Source of the DNA: CAYVTV01 sp964526475
Lineage (GTDB): Bacteria > Bacteroidota > Bacteroidia > Bacteroidales > GCA-2748055
Assembly: GCA_964526475.1 (NCBI GenBank)
Contig: CAZGKF010000001.1
Location: 62,001 to 126,000, forward strand
Length of the DNA stretch: 64,000 nt
Direction: 5' to 3'
Shown: positions 18,132 through 27,444 of the stretch, in pieces
How positions within the stretch are numbered: the first letter of the stretch is position 1
How the letters are laid out: the number at the start of each line of letters is the position of its first letter
Program-made: the position numbers and the translations under genes
The notes under the pieces: model-generated
Told to the model about the DNA's origin: nothing
The model's input: the letters and a program-made list of their open reading frames with translations, nothing else
Databases searched by the model: none

Positions 18132-19460
18132 ATGTTTGAGAATCTGACTGACAGGCTTGAACGGTCTTTTAAGTTACTTAAAGGGGAAGGGAGAATAAGT
18201 GAAATAAATATTGCCGAGACACTAAAAGATGTCAGGCGTGCACTTCTTGATGCTGATGTCAATTATAAAATCTCGAAAAACTTTACCGATAACGTAAGGG
18301 AAAAAGCCCTTGGTATGGATGTGCTGAAATCGGTTAAGCCCGGCCAAATGATAGTTAAGATCGTACATGACGAGCTTGCCTTTCTAATGGGTGGTAAAAG
18401 TGAAGAAATTAATCTCAAAGGAAATCCGGCTATTATTTTAATTGCCGGACTGCAAGGTTCCGGGAAGACTACATTTGCAGGGAAACTGGCTAACTATCTC
18501 AAAAATAAAAAAGGAAGGAATCCCTTGCTCATCGCAGGAGATGTTTACAGGCCGGCAGCAATTGAACAGCTGAAAATAATTGGAGAACAGGTTAAAGTAG
18601 ATGTTTATACCGAGGATAATAATAAAAATCCTGTAAAAATTGTTAAAGCAGCAATAAAGCATGCAAAAAACACAGGTTTCGATACTGTGATAATTGATAC
18701 CGCAGGCCGTCTTGCTGTTGACGACGAAATGATGAAAGAGATCGCTTCCATAAAAGAAGCCGCTAATCCTCATGAAATACTGTTTGTTGTTGATTCCATG
18801 ACTGGACAGGATGCTGTTAATACAGCAAAAGCTTTCAATGACAAGCTGGATTTCGACGGAGTAGTGCTTACAAAACTTGATGGAGATACAAGAGGTGGAG
18901 CAGCTATCTCTATTAAAGCAGAGGTTAATAAGCCCATCAAATTTATTGGCACAGGTGAAAAACCTGATGCGATAGACATGTTTCATCCCGAGAGAATGGC
19001 TGACAGGATACTTGGAATGGGTGATATAGTTTCCCTTGTTGAAAAGGCTCAGGAACAATTTGATGATGAAGAAGCAAGAAAACTTCAGAAAAAAATAGCT
19101 AAAAATCAATTCTCATTTAATGATTTCCTGTCGCAGATACAGCAAATCAAGAAAATGGGTAATATAAAAGAACTTGCCGCGATGATCCCCGGCGTTGGTA
19201 AGGCTATTCGAAATCTGGATATTGATGATGATGCATTTAAGGGCATTGAAGCAATAATTCTCTCCATGACTCCTCACGAAAGAGAAAACCCTTCTATTAT
19301 GAATGGATCAAGGAGGAAAAGGATTGCCGAAGGAAGCGGAACAACAGTTCAGGATGTTAACAAATTACTCAAACAATTTGAAGAAACCCGTAAAGTTATG
19401 AAAATGTTCAGTGGAGGTAAAGTTCCCAGAATGGCAGAAAATCTTATGATGAAACGATGA
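18132..19460 (+). CDS. ffh: Signal recognition particle protein Ffh
   Basis: GTPase subunit of the signal recognition particle that targets nascent membrane proteins to the translocon. It has the N domain (1-90), the G domain with P-loop GLQGSGKT at 106-113, DTAGRL and TKLDGD, and a methionine-rich M domain with the RNA-binding GSRRKRIAEGSGT motif near residue 398. The 442 residues are typical. A clear phylum-type promoter precedes it. Confidence 0.97.
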   Translation: MFENLTDRLERSFKLLKGEGRISEINIAETLKDVRRALLDADVNYKISKNFTDNVREKALGMDVLKSVKPGQMIVKIVHDELAFLMGGKSEEINLKGNPAIILIAGLQGSGKTTFAGKLANYLKNKKGRNPLLIAGDVYRPAAIEQLKIIGEQVKVDVYTEDNNKNPVKIVKAAIKHAKNTGFDTVIIDTAGRLAVDDEMMKEIASIKEAANPHEILFVVDSMTGQDAVNTAKAFNDKLDFDGVVLTKLDGDTRGGAAISIKAEVNKPIKFIGTGEKPDAIDMFHPERMADRILGMGDIVSLVEKAQEQFDDEEARKLQKKIAKNQFSFNDFLSQIQQIKKMGNIKELAAMIPGVGKAIRNLDIDDDAFKGIEAIILSMTPHERENPSIMNGSRRKRIAEGSGTTVQDVNKLLKQFEETRKVMKMFSGGKVPRMAENLMMKR

Positions 19461-19487
19461 TTACCATAACCTTTTAGAAAAATTACC

Positions 19488-20369
19488 ATGCAGTTAATTG
19501 ATGGCAAATCAGTTGCCAATATCATTAAAGGTGAGATCGCAGAAGAAGTGACTCATTTAGTAAGTAAGGGAATGAAACAACCCCATCTGGCTGCAATTCT
19601 GGTAGGACATGACGGAGCAAGTGAAACATACGTTAACCATAAGGTAAAATCATGTGCTGAAGTAGGTTTTAAATCAACACTGGCTCAATTTGAGGATAAC
19701 ATACCAGAAACTGATCTGTTGAAGAAGGTGAATGAATTTAATAATGACCCCGACATTGATGGTTTCATAGTACAATTGCCTTTGCCGCAGCATATTTCAG
19801 AACAAAAAGTTATTGAAGCTATAAGTCCTTTAAAGGATGTTGACGGATTCCATCCGGTAAATCTTGGAAGACTGGTAATAGGTCTGCCCTGTTATGTTTC
19901 AGCTACACCGGCAGGAATAATGGAATTGTTAAAAAGATACAATATCGAAACAAAAGGGAAACATTGTGTTGTAATTGGCCGCAGTAATATAGTTGGCAGA
20001 CCTGTAAGCATACTCCTTGGCCAGAAAACTTATCCCGGGAACTGTACTGTAAGCCTTTGTCATAGTCAAACATCAAATCTCAGGGAAATGTCGTCCCAGG
20101 CAGATATCCTGATAGCTGCACTCGGAAACCCGGAATTTATTAAAGAAGATATGGTTAAACAGGGGGCAGTTGTAATAGACGTTGGGACAACACGTATTTC
20201 TTCAAATGAAACCAAATCAGGATGGAAGTTGAAAGGAGATGTGGCTTTTAATGAGGTGGCACCAAAATGCAGTTATATTACCCCTGTGCCCGGAGGAGTA
20301 GGACCTATGACTATAGTCTCCTTATTACGCAATACACTTAAGGCTGCAAAAAAGGAAATCTATAACTAA
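19488..20369 (+). CDS. folD: Methylene-THF dehydrogenase/cyclohydrolase
   Basis: Bifunctional enzyme interconverting methylene-, methenyl- and 10-formyl-tetrahydrofolate. The YVxxK motif places the catalytic lysine at Lys52; VQLPLPQHI, KDVDGFHP and the nucleotide-binding VIGRSNIVGRPVS, ending with PVPGGVGPMT, are all present. At 293 residues it is full length. It is the second gene after ffh and converges with argS 17 bases away. Confidence 0.96.
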   Translation: MQLIDGKSVANIIKGEIAEEVTHLVSKGMKQPHLAAILVGHDGASETYVNHKVKSCAEVGFKSTLAQFEDNIPETDLLKKVNEFNNDPDIDGFIVQLPLPQHISEQKVIEAISPLKDVDGFHPVNLGRLVIGLPCYVSATPAGIMELLKRYNIETKGKHCVVIGRSNIVGRPVSILLGQKTYPGNCTVSLCHSQTSNLREMSSQADILIAALGNPEFIKEDMVKQGAVVIDVGTTRISSNETKSGWKLKGDVAFNEVAPKCSYITPVPGGVGPMTIVSLLRNTLKAAKKEIYN

Positions 20370-20386
20370 AGGTAGTATCAGTATCT

Positions 20387-22165
20387 CTACATTCTTTCCG
20401 GAACATCGATTCCCAATAGAAACATTCCTTTCTCAATAACTTTGCCACAAACTTCAGATAAGCATAGCCTGAAGTTCCTTAATCTTTCATCGTCAACACC
20501 TAATATAGGAAAATCATGATAAAACTGATTGTACTCTCTGGCTAAATCATATAAATGATTTGCGATTAAAGAAGGATTATATACATCTGCTGAATTAGCA
20601 ACGACAGAAGGATATTCATAAATAAACCTCAGTAATTCAACTTCTTTATCATTAATAATAAAATCAGATGCCTGTCTATGATAATTAATTCCCCGGGCCT
20701 TTCTAAGTACCGACTGAATACGGGCATAGGTATACTGAATAAACGGACCAGTGTTACCATTAAAATCAATTGACTCTGTCGGGTCAAAAACCATATTCTT
20801 CTTTGGATCAACCTTCAGAATGAAATATTTTAATGCTCCCAGACCAATTTTCTGATGTATCAGTTTCTTTTCTTCTTCCTTATATTCATTGAGCTTCCCT
20901 AGCTCATCTGCCATTTTTTTTGCTGTTAATACCATCTCTTCTATCAGGTCATCAGCATCTACAACCTTCCCTTCCCTCGATTTCATTTTACCTTCAGGTA
21001 ATTCTACCATCCCGTATGACAAATGAAAAAGTTTTTCTGCCCATATATATCCAAGTTTCTTTAAAACAAGACTTAAAACCTGAAAATGATAATTCTGTTC
21101 ATTACCAACTACATACACGTGATTATCAATGTCGTACTCATTAAAACGCTGGTGTGCAGTGCCAAGGTCCTGAGTCATATATACCGATGTTCCATCTGAT
21201 CTTAGGAGTAGTTTTTGGTCAAGCCCTTCAGAAGTGAGATCAATCCATACAGAACCATCTTCTTTCTTGTACAATATACCATCATTAAGGCCATCAATAA
21301 CAATCTCCCTGCCCAGAGAATAGGTATCTGATTCATAATAAATCCTGTCAAATACAACTCCCAGTTTCTCATACGTTACATTAAATCCATCATAGACCCA
21401 TGCATTCATTTTTTTCCAAAGATCAATTATTTCCGGATCACCATTTTCCCATCCCAGGAGCATTTTCCTGGCTTCATCCATCAGGATTGAATTATTTTCA
21501 GCCTCTTCCTTTGAATGGCCCTTGGAAAGTAACTGATTTATTTCATTTTTATATTCCTTTTCAAACTTAATGTAATAATCTCCTACAAGATGGTCGCCTT
21601 TTTTTCCTGTTGACGCAGGTGTCTCTTCATTACCCCATTTCTTCCAGGCAAGCATGGATTTACAGATATGAATGCCCCTGTCATTTACCAGGTTTACACG
21701 GGTAACCTTTCTGCCAGCTGCTTCAAGGATGCGGGAAATTGAAAATCCAATAAGATTGTTTCTGATATGACCAAGATGAAGCGGTTTGTTTGTGTTAGGT
21801 GAAGAATATTCAACCATAACATGAGAATGTTTCTCCCTTACTGTAAAGAAATCATAATCAGGAACCGTGTATAAAAAAGCTATCCAGTATGAACGGCTAA
21901 GAATAATGTTTAAAAATCCGTTTACTACATTATAGTCTGCAATTTCAGCAAAATTTCCTGAGAGAAATTCCCCAATTGCAAGAGCTGTAGCATCCGGTGC
22001 TGATCGGGAAAGTTTTGCCAACGGGAAAACTACTATAGTAAAATCGCCGGTGAAATCTTTGTGAGTCTTCTGAACCTGAATGCGATCAGGTAAAATCTCA
22101 ACTTGATAAAGTACTTTCATTGCTGAAACTACTTCTTCACTTATTCTGTTTTCAATCTTAAACAT
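20387..22165 (-). CDS. argS: Arginyl-tRNA synthetase
   Basis: Class I aminoacyl-tRNA synthetase charging tRNA-Arg. The HIGH-type motif appears as PLHLGHIRNN at about 132-141 and the KMSKS-like site as KMKSREGKV. The N-terminal tRNA D-loop-binding domain and the C-terminal DALR anticodon domain are both present; 592 residues is normal. A -7 box (minus-strand TATATTTG, 22194-22201) lies just upstream, directly after an orphan terminator hairpin described separately. Confidence 0.96.
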   Translation of the reverse strand: MFKIENRISEEVVSAMKVLYQVEILPDRIQVQKTHKDFTGDFTIVVFPLAKLSRSAPDATALAIGEFLSGNFAEIADYNVVNGFLNIILSRSYWIAFLYTVPDYDFFTVREKHSHVMVEYSSPNTNKPLHLGHIRNNLIGFSISRILEAAGRKVTRVNLVNDRGIHICKSMLAWKKWGNEETPASTGKKGDHLVGDYYIKFEKEYKNEINQLLSKGHSKEEAENNSILMDEARKMLLGWENGDPEIIDLWKKMNAWVYDGFNVTYEKLGVVFDRIYYESDTYSLGREIVIDGLNDGILYKKEDGSVWIDLTSEGLDQKLLLRSDGTSVYMTQDLGTAHQRFNEYDIDNHVYVVGNEQNYHFQVLSLVLKKLGYIWAEKLFHLSYGMVELPEGKMKSREGKVVDADDLIEEMVLTAKKMADELGKLNEYKEEEKKLIHQKIGLGALKYFILKVDPKKNMVFDPTESIDFNGNTGPFIQYTYARIQSVLRKARGINYHRQASDFIINDKEVELLRFIYEYPSVVANSADVYNPSLIANHLYDLAREYNQFYHDFPILGVDDERLRNFRLCLSEVCGKVIEKGMFLLGIDVPERM

Positions 22166-22193
22166 ATTTCCGGATTAGTCAGGAACAAAAATG

Positions 22194-22201
22194 CAAATAT
22201 A
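22194..22201 (-). promoter_or_regulatory. Candidate -7 box of argS
   Basis: Minus-strand TATATTTG fits TAnnTTTG and would give an argS leader of about 20 bases. The -33 position falls inside the terminator hairpin and has no TTTG, so the promoter may be weak. Confidence 0.4.
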
Positions 22202-22232
22202 AAAAAAGTGTCATCATTTCTGATGACACTTT
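22201..22232 (-). terminator. Orphan intrinsic terminator upstream of argS
   Basis: Perfect 12-bp stem (arms 22205-22216 and 22221-22232) with a 4-base loop, followed on the minus strand by a T-run (22201-22207, partly in the stem). No minus-strand gene lies upstream before the divergent glycosyltransferase, so it must end a short untranslated transcript or attenuate argS. Confidence 0.75.
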
Positions 22233-22233
22233 A

Positions 22234-22287
22234 AAACTAACCCTAAAACTAACTATGAAAAAACTAACTAACTAAAACTACCTAATG
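22234..22287. repeat. Tandem AAACTAAC-type repeats
   Basis: Four to five copies of a 7-9 base unit (AAACTAAC, AAACTAACT, AACTAACTAA, AAACTACC) lie next to the orphan terminator. On the plus strand they surround a tiny frame, ATG to TAA, coding MKKLTN. Function unknown. Confidence 0.6.
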
Positions 22288-22468
22288 TTTTTATATCAAA
22301 TAATATGCCAGATATTTTATATTTTCGAATTAATCTTTTATATATATGTAAACGATTAAGATTCAAAAATGTTTCATTCTTTAGTTAAATTTGTTAAAAA
22401 ATATTTTTTTTACATATTTCTTAAATTCCAATGCAAAACATTAATTTATTGAAGTTTTAGAAATCAAT

Positions 22469-23593
22469 ATGAAATCGGCCATTCAGAAGCACCTGCATAT
22501 TATCTCATTTAATGTTCCATATCCCCCTGACTATGGAGGAATAATAGATGTTCTTTATAAGATTAAATGGTTGAAAAAGGTGGGTATTAATATACATTTA
22601 CACGCATTTGTATATGAAAGAGAGCCTCAGATTGAACTGGAACCCCTTTGTGAAAAAGTATATTATTATAAACGCAGAAGGAGTATTTCTACGCACATAT
22701 CATCACTTCCATATATTGTGCGCACAAGAGATTCCGGAGAACTTCTGAAAAGGCTGCAAAAAGATAATTATCCAATACTTTTTGAAGGACTTCACTCCTG
22801 CTTTTTCCTTAACCATCCCTCAGTATCAAACAGGCTTAAACTGGTAAGAATGCATAATATTGAGCACGAATATTATCTGCATCTTGCTTGTTCGACAAGA
22901 AATATCATTAAAAAAATATTTCATGCCTTCGAAAGTTTAAAACTTTATTTTTTTGAGCACAGACTTAAATATGCAAACCATATCTTATCCATCTCTGCAA
23001 GAGAACATGAATATATAAGCAGAAAATACGGGAATTCCTTTCTGATTCCTGCTTTTCATAAGTTTGAAGAACCCGGGGGAATAACAGGAAAAGGGAAATA
23101 CATCCTTCTCCACGGAGATTTGTCTGTTCCCGAAAATATCCGTGCTGTTAAATATATTGTCAGTCATCTCAGAAAAAAAATTGATTTCCCATTAATTATC
23201 GCAGGCAGAAATCCTGCAGATGAAATAATACAGCTCGGTAATAAATACAGGCAGGTGAAAATAATTATTACTCCGGAAATTAAAGAGATGCATGAATTAA
23301 TAAGAAACTCACACATAATTATACTTCACTCTTTTCAAAAAACAGGAGTTAAAATAAAACTAATTGATTCATTATATCTTGGAAGGTTTGTTATTGCGAA
23401 TAATATAGTACTCCATGGTACGGGAATGGAAAGCATTTGCGAAAGGGCAGATGAGCCAAACGATCTTATAAAAAAAACACAAGAACTGCTGGAGAAAACA
23501 TTTGACAGAAATATGATTTCCATCAGGAAGAACGTTCTTTCAAAATTTTCAAACAGGCAAAATGCGGAAATGATAAATATGCTTTTAACCTAA
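22469..23593 (+). CDS. Glycosyltransferase, GT4-like
   Basis: A 374-residue soluble protein with two Rossmann-like halves: an N-terminal acceptor domain starting HIISFNVPYPPDYGGIIDV (the proline/glycine-rich loop typical of GT4 enzymes), and a C-terminal donor domain with KYILLHGDLSVPENIRAVKY and PLIIAGRNP. The expected E-x7-E donor motif is degenerate (KIKLIDSLYLGRFVIAN). It probably transfers a sugar to a surface glycan. It is a single gene, tail to tail with the B12 operon and overlapping the last gene of that operon by 4 bases. Confidence 0.75.
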   Translation: MKSAIQKHLHIISFNVPYPPDYGGIIDVLYKIKWLKKVGINIHLHAFVYEREPQIELEPLCEKVYYYKRRRSISTHISSLPYIVRTRDSGELLKRLQKDNYPILFEGLHSCFFLNHPSVSNRLKLVRMHNIEHEYYLHLACSTRNIIKKIFHAFESLKLYFFEHRLKYANHILSISAREHEYISRKYGNSFLIPAFHKFEEPGGITGKGKYILLHGDLSVPENIRAVKYIVSHLRKKIDFPLIIAGRNPADEIIQLGNKYRQVKIIITPEIKEMHELIRNSHIIILHSFQKTGVKIKLIDSLYLGRFVIANNIVLHGTGMESICERADEPNDLIKKTQELLEKTFDRNMISIRKNVLSKFSNRQNAEMINMLLT

Positions 23594-23799
23594 TCTTCCT
23601 GTTGTGACTCCCTTATCAGAAGAGAAAAAATAAAAACTATTACTGCAGAAGCAACAAAAATCACCATTATTGATTTGAACATCTTACTTAAAAGATAATC
23701 AAGATCGATAACTTCCCAGATTCCAAGAATTGCAATAGCCGAAAAAATCAACACAAGCCCGGATAAAAAATAAGCAATTATTCTTTTCATAGGTTTCAT
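23590..23799 (-). CDS. Small two-helix membrane protein
   Basis: I do not recognise this 69-residue protein. It has two hydrophobic segments (about 7-27 and 37-58) and a charged C terminus (RESQQED). The ATG at 23799 is preferred; a TTG at 23808 would add three residues. It starts 10 bases after the stop of the B12 ABC ATPase gene and is the last gene of that operon, so it may be an accessory of the transporter, but no function is shown. Confidence 0.6.
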   Translation of the reverse strand: MKPMKRIIAYFLSGLVLIFSAIAILGIWEVIDLDYLLSKMFKSIMVIFVASAVIVFIFSLLIRESQQED

Positions 23800-23809
23800 A
23801 AAAGTCAAT

Positions 23810-24829
23810 TTATTGGATTACTAAATTTTTTAAAAAACTGATAAGATCATATAGCGAATTAAATTCCCTTTCGCTATTTTCTGATTCAATTTTCCAAATA
23901 TAATCATTTTCAATAATATGTGCTTTAATATGCAATTCTGAATTACTATTTTCTGCAAGGCCGTATCCAGCTCTTTTTAATGCCCTTATTGTCCATTCTT
24001 TTTGTAATCTATCAGTTGCAGATAAGGAAACATATCGATTTTGCTTTCTTACAATTTCAATTTCCCCTGATTTCCTGTTGAAATGAAATCCTTTTGAATA
24101 AAAGATACGATCAACGGCCCCACTTAAGATAAGATCCTCAGGGGCACCGGAAATAATCGATTTATCATTCAATATCATTAGTTTATCGGGGAAACGGAAT
24201 GCTATTCCTGTATCATGAGTACTGAAAATAATTGTTTTTCCTGATGCAGCCAACTCTGCCAGAAAACTTACGAGTTCATATTTATTAGGTAGATCGAGGA
24301 AGGCTGTTGGTTCATCAAGTATGATTATTGGAGTGTTCTGTGCAATAGTTCTGGCTATCATCGCTCTTTGCTTCTCCCCGTCACTGATCATATACAGAGG
24401 ACTATTAGCGTGAGAATGAAGACCGGTGACTTCAAGAGCCTTCATTATCTCATTATGATCATCTTTTTTAATTGCACCCAGCCAGTTGGTATATGGGAAT
24501 CTTCCCAGTGATACAAGCTCATAGACTGTCATTAACGGATTATGGGGCATTATTGTTGAAACAAAAGAAACCAGTCTGGGAAAATCTGCTGGCAAAACAG
24601 AGCCCAACAACTTGTCTTCAATGAATATTTTACCTGAAAGGACAGGTACTAATTTAACCATTGATCTCAAAACCGTGCTTTTCCCTGTACCATTCCTCCC
24701 AATTAATACTGTCAATTCACCTTTCTTAATATCTCCGGTAAAATCCTTTACAAGAATCAGATTTTCTGTAACTGCCGGATATCCGAAAGAAACATCTAAA
24801 AACCTGTATATGGAACCTGCATCATTCAT
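23810..24829 (-). CDS. btuD: Cobalamin-type ABC transporter ATP-binding protein
   Basis: ATPase of a FecE/BtuD-type importer: Walker A GRNGTGKST, a degenerate signature ISDGEKQR, Walker B IIILDEPTAFLD and the H-loop STHDTG. With the ATG at 24829 it has 339 residues; the last 90 or so form an extension beyond the usual ATPase that ends in a short mixed domain. The start overlaps the permease stop by 8 bases. The B12 assignment rests on the upstream cobalamin riboswitch. A start at 24880 would give a hydrophobic N-terminal tail and is rejected. Confidence 0.85.
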   Translation of the reverse strand: MNDAGSIYRFLDVSFGYPAVTENLILVKDFTGDIKKGELTVLIGRNGTGKSTVLRSMVKLVPVLSGKIFIEDKLLGSVLPADFPRLVSFVSTIMPHNPLMTVYELVSLGRFPYTNWLGAIKKDDHNEIMKALEVTGLHSHANSPLYMISDGEKQRAMIARTIAQNTPIIILDEPTAFLDLPNKYELVSFLAELAASGKTIIFSTHDTGIAFRFPDKLMILNDKSIISGAPEDLILSGAVDRIFYSKGFHFNRKSGEIEIVRKQNRYVSLSATDRLQKEWTIRALKRAGYGLAENSNSELHIKAHIIENDYIWKIESENSEREFNSLYDLISFLKNLVIQ

Positions 24830-25847
24830 ACATAAACCGCTTTTTCCCAAGTAAAATCCATATAACAACAGGAATACCAATTAACGATGTCACAGCATTT
24901 ACAGGGAGTATTATCTGGGATCCGGGAAGTTGTGATATAATATCACTTAAAAGCATAACTGAAGCCCCGGTAAGAATACACCCTGCAAGTAGAACTCCCT
25001 GTCTGGAAGTTCTGAACAGCATCCGGCATATATGTGGTACAGCAATACCAATAAATGCCACAGGTCCACAAAAAGCAGTAACGGTGCCGGTTAATAAGCT
25101 GGTACTGGTAAATACCAAAATGCGATAATTGTGAATGTGTACACCCATTGTACGGGCATATTCCTCACCAAGAAGAATTGCATTTGAGGGTTTAATTACA
25201 AAAAACGAAAGTATAATCCCGGGAACAAAACCTACCAGAAGAATTGGGATTTGCTCATTACTGACACTACTTACACTCCCCATCGTCCATATTACAAAAG
25301 CCTTTAAAGCTGATTCTCCGGAGAAGAACTGAAGTATATTAATAATGGCAGAAATACCGCTCCCCAGCATGATCCCAAGAATTAATATGGTCATGATATC
25401 CCTTGTTTTCATAGAAACCAGCAATATTATCAGTAAAACAATTGCAGAACCGCTCCATGCAGCGATAATTAACAGCCAGCTAGAACTTAGGTTAAAAATG
25501 TTTGAACCGAAATATGCGGAAAAACCGATAACTACCAGGGCAACCCCAAGGCTTGCCCCGGAACTTATTCCCAAAACATAAGGGCCAGCCAACGGATTTC
25601 TGAAAACAGTCTGCATTTGCAACCCGCTAACCGAAAGTGATACTCCGGCAATAAGAGCTGTAATGACTCTGGGGATACGGAAATAATGTAATGTCATCCA
25701 TGAAGCTGACTGATCATTATCCGCAAATAATAAGCCTATAACATCTGACAGCGAAATATAAACCGAACCAGCTACAAGATCTCCAAGCAGGAGCATAAGC
25801 AGCAAAAAGAGAAGCAGGGATAAAAGGAGTATGTTTTTCCCGGTCAC
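24822..25847 (-). CDS. btuC: Cobalamin-type ABC transporter permease (FecCD family)
   Basis: Inner-membrane permease of 341 residues with about ten helices, and family motifs RIPRVITALIAGVSLSVSG, NPLAGPYVLGISSGA, and a CGPVAFIGIAVPHICR segment, which couples to the ATPase. It is the membrane partner of the downstream ATPase and the upstream substrate-binding lipoprotein. The cobalamin specificity is inferred from the operon's riboswitch, because the family also moves iron chelates and heme. Confidence 0.87.
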   Translation of the reverse strand: MTGKNILLLSLLLFLLLMLLLGDLVAGSVYISLSDVIGLLFADNDQSASWMTLHYFRIPRVITALIAGVSLSVSGLQMQTVFRNPLAGPYVLGISSGASLGVALVVIGFSAYFGSNIFNLSSSWLLIIAAWSGSAIVLLIILLVSMKTRDIMTILILGIMLGSGISAIINILQFFSGESALKAFVIWTMGSVSSVSNEQIPILLVGFVPGIILSFFVIKPSNAILLGEEYARTMGVHIHNYRILVFTSTSLLTGTVTAFCGPVAFIGIAVPHICRMLFRTSRQGVLLAGCILTGASVMLLSDIISQLPGSQIILPVNAVTSLIGIPVVIWILLGKKRFMYE

Positions 25848-25862
25848 AATAATATCTTTAAA

Positions 25863-26132
25863 CTAAGTAGTTAATTCCTCGACAATCCCGACAAGTTCCA
25901 ACATATCCATACGAACTTTGTTATAATACCGGGAAAGTGATTGCGTATCCTTTTTCTCAGGATGCAATACTTTATGAATAAGCTCATTTCGTTTTGCTAC
26001 CAGTTTGCGGATTACTTCCTCAAACTTATTTTCTTCTATCCCCGAGTGAATACTTCGTAAAGTGAAGCATTCAGATAGAAGTTCGAAGGTAAGATAATTA
26101 ATATCTTTTTTAAGTTTTTTTATGCTCGCCAT
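25863..26132 (-). CDS. Hypothetical small helical protein in the B12 operon
   Basis: I do not recognise this 89-residue protein. It is predicted to be all-helical and soluble (lysine-rich N terminus, then helices of about 10-30, 40-55 and 65-88), with no signal peptide, membrane helix or metal motif; it has one Cys and two His. It lies between the binding-protein gene and the permease gene (15 bases before the permease start), so it is probably co-transcribed with B12 uptake genes. Confidence 0.6.
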   Translation of the reverse strand: MASIKKLKKDINYLTFELLSECFTLRSIHSGIEENKFEEVIRKLVAKRNELIHKVLHPEKKDTQSLSRYYNKVRMDMLELVGIVEELTT

Positions 26133-26310
26133 CTTTATAAAAATAAGAAATAAGTAATTAGAATTTTCAAGATTGAGAATGTAAAAGATGTAATATAAAA
26201 AAATTATTATTATCCATTAGCAGGCAAATAATTCCTTTAGCAAAAATAATCTCAAGAACAGTAATATTCATGTTTTCCGCAATGGCAAATCCTGTTTCAT
26301 AATCAACCGC

Positions 26311-27444
26311 TTATTTAAGTTTCCTGTAATAAAAAAGTTCATGTTCCGCGATAATTCCGGGATGAAAGAATGATATCATATCTTTCAGGATCAGATCTGA
26401 CCTTAGTGCTCCCGATTCCCAGAAATCATTTCCCCCGGCATGATTCGATCTGGCATTATTATTATAAACCATACCTAAACCTAAAGCTTTAATACCACCA
26501 AATCTTCTGTCCCTCGATAAAAGGTCTTCCAATGAACCTGAAGTTCCACAATTTATCCAGATGTCAGCTTCAGCAGATGTATTGTAAACATACTCAAGGC
26601 TGAGAGGAATATACTCATCAGAAAGATCATCCTTCCACAAGTAATCACCGCCAGCATCTTCAATAAAGCGCGAGGTAAGTGACCTGCCTCCTGCAACATA
26701 CCATGTGTCTTTCCAAGGCAAACCTGTGAGCACCTTAGGTTTTTGAAGAGTATTCATTACAGAACCTGACAATCTCAGGTAATTATCATGTATAACCGAG
26801 AAAATTGAATCCCCTGTAAGTTTTAGCCCGTAAAATCTGGCGAAAAATTTTATCCATTCTGTTTTTCCAAGAGGGTGCTGTTCGAGGAAATCAGAAACTA
26901 TTACTGCAACAATGCCTGCATCGGAAAGTCTTTTAATTATACCGGTTACAGAGGATTCGAGTCCATATAAGAATACAACATCAGGCTTAATCTTCAATAT
27001 TGCTTCATAGTCTAAAGAAGGTGGATAGCCAACATCCCTGACAAAACCCTGATTAAAATCTTCCCTCAGCAAAGAATCATAGAAATAATCTTTCCCGGAT
27101 ATACCTTTAATAGTTGCTGTTTTCTTTAAAGCTGATATAAAGCCAATGTGGGTAGTGGAAAGACAAACTACAGATTTCACAGGGGTCCTGATCACAATAT
27201 TACCGGAAAGGCTATCTGGTAAATCCGTGTTTTGTTCAGCCAGTATGTATTGAATTTTCTCATTATTTGCTTTTTGCCATGGTTTTGTTATTACAGCGAT
27301 ACTGAAACCATCATATGTATATAATTCAAAAGTATTGGAAAATACTACTTCACTTGAATTCTGAGGGTTCCCGTCTGCCATTTCAGACTGCCGGCAGGAA
27401 AAAAAAACTAAAAGTAAAGTGAAACATATACTCCATTTCATCAA
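26311..27444 (-). CDS. btuF: Cobalamin-type substrate-binding lipoprotein
   Basis: A 377-residue periplasmic binding protein of the BtuF/FhuD class, predicted lipoprotein (lipobox FFSC, Cys17). Two lobes are visible: VVCLSTTHIGFISAL, PDVVFLYG and VIVSDFLEQHPLGKTEWIKFFARFYG are typical of this fold. Its ATG overlaps the stop of the protease gene by 4 bases, so the two are translationally linked. B12 as ligand is inferred from the riboswitch. Confidence 0.82.
   Translation of the reverse strand: MMKWSICFTLLLVFFSCRQSEMADGNPQNSSEVVFSNTFELYTYDGFSIAVITKPWQKANNEKIQYILAEQNTDLPDSLSGNIVIRTPVKSVVCLSTTHIGFISALKKTATIKGISGKDYFYDSLLREDFNQGFVRDVGYPPSLDYEAILKIKPDVVFLYGLESSVTGIIKRLSDAGIVAVIVSDFLEQHPLGKTEWIKFFARFYGLKLTGDSIFSVIHDNYLRLSGSVMNTLQKPKVLTGLPWKDTWYVAGGRSLTSRFIEDAGGDYLWKDDLSDEYIPLSLEYVYNTSAEADIWINCGTSGSLEDLLSRDRRFGGIKALGLGMVYNNNARSNHAGGNDFWESGALRSDLILKDMISFFHPGIIAEHELFYYRKLK

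Larger units (their letters stand above)
22166..22468. other. Non-coding gap between argS and the glycosyltransferase
   Basis: This divergent 303-base gap holds, from left to right, the argS -7 box, a perfect terminator hairpin, a cluster of AAACTAAC-type repeats containing a 6-codon frame (MKKLTN, 22254-22274), and AT-rich sequence with a possible plus-strand -7 box TAAATTTG (22386-22393) for the glycosyltransferase. No longer open frame is supported. Confidence 0.7.

Noticed and set aside
18438..19109. A 223-codon open frame antisense to ffh
   Set aside because: It lies entirely inside the conserved ffh coding region, its protein has a Phe/Cys/Tyr-rich composition typical of shadow frames, and no promoter is seen.
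26133..26310. A small minus-strand frame of about 34 codons between btuF and the 89-residue gene
   Set aside because: No conserved features, no promoter, and a composition like the AT-rich intergenic DNA.
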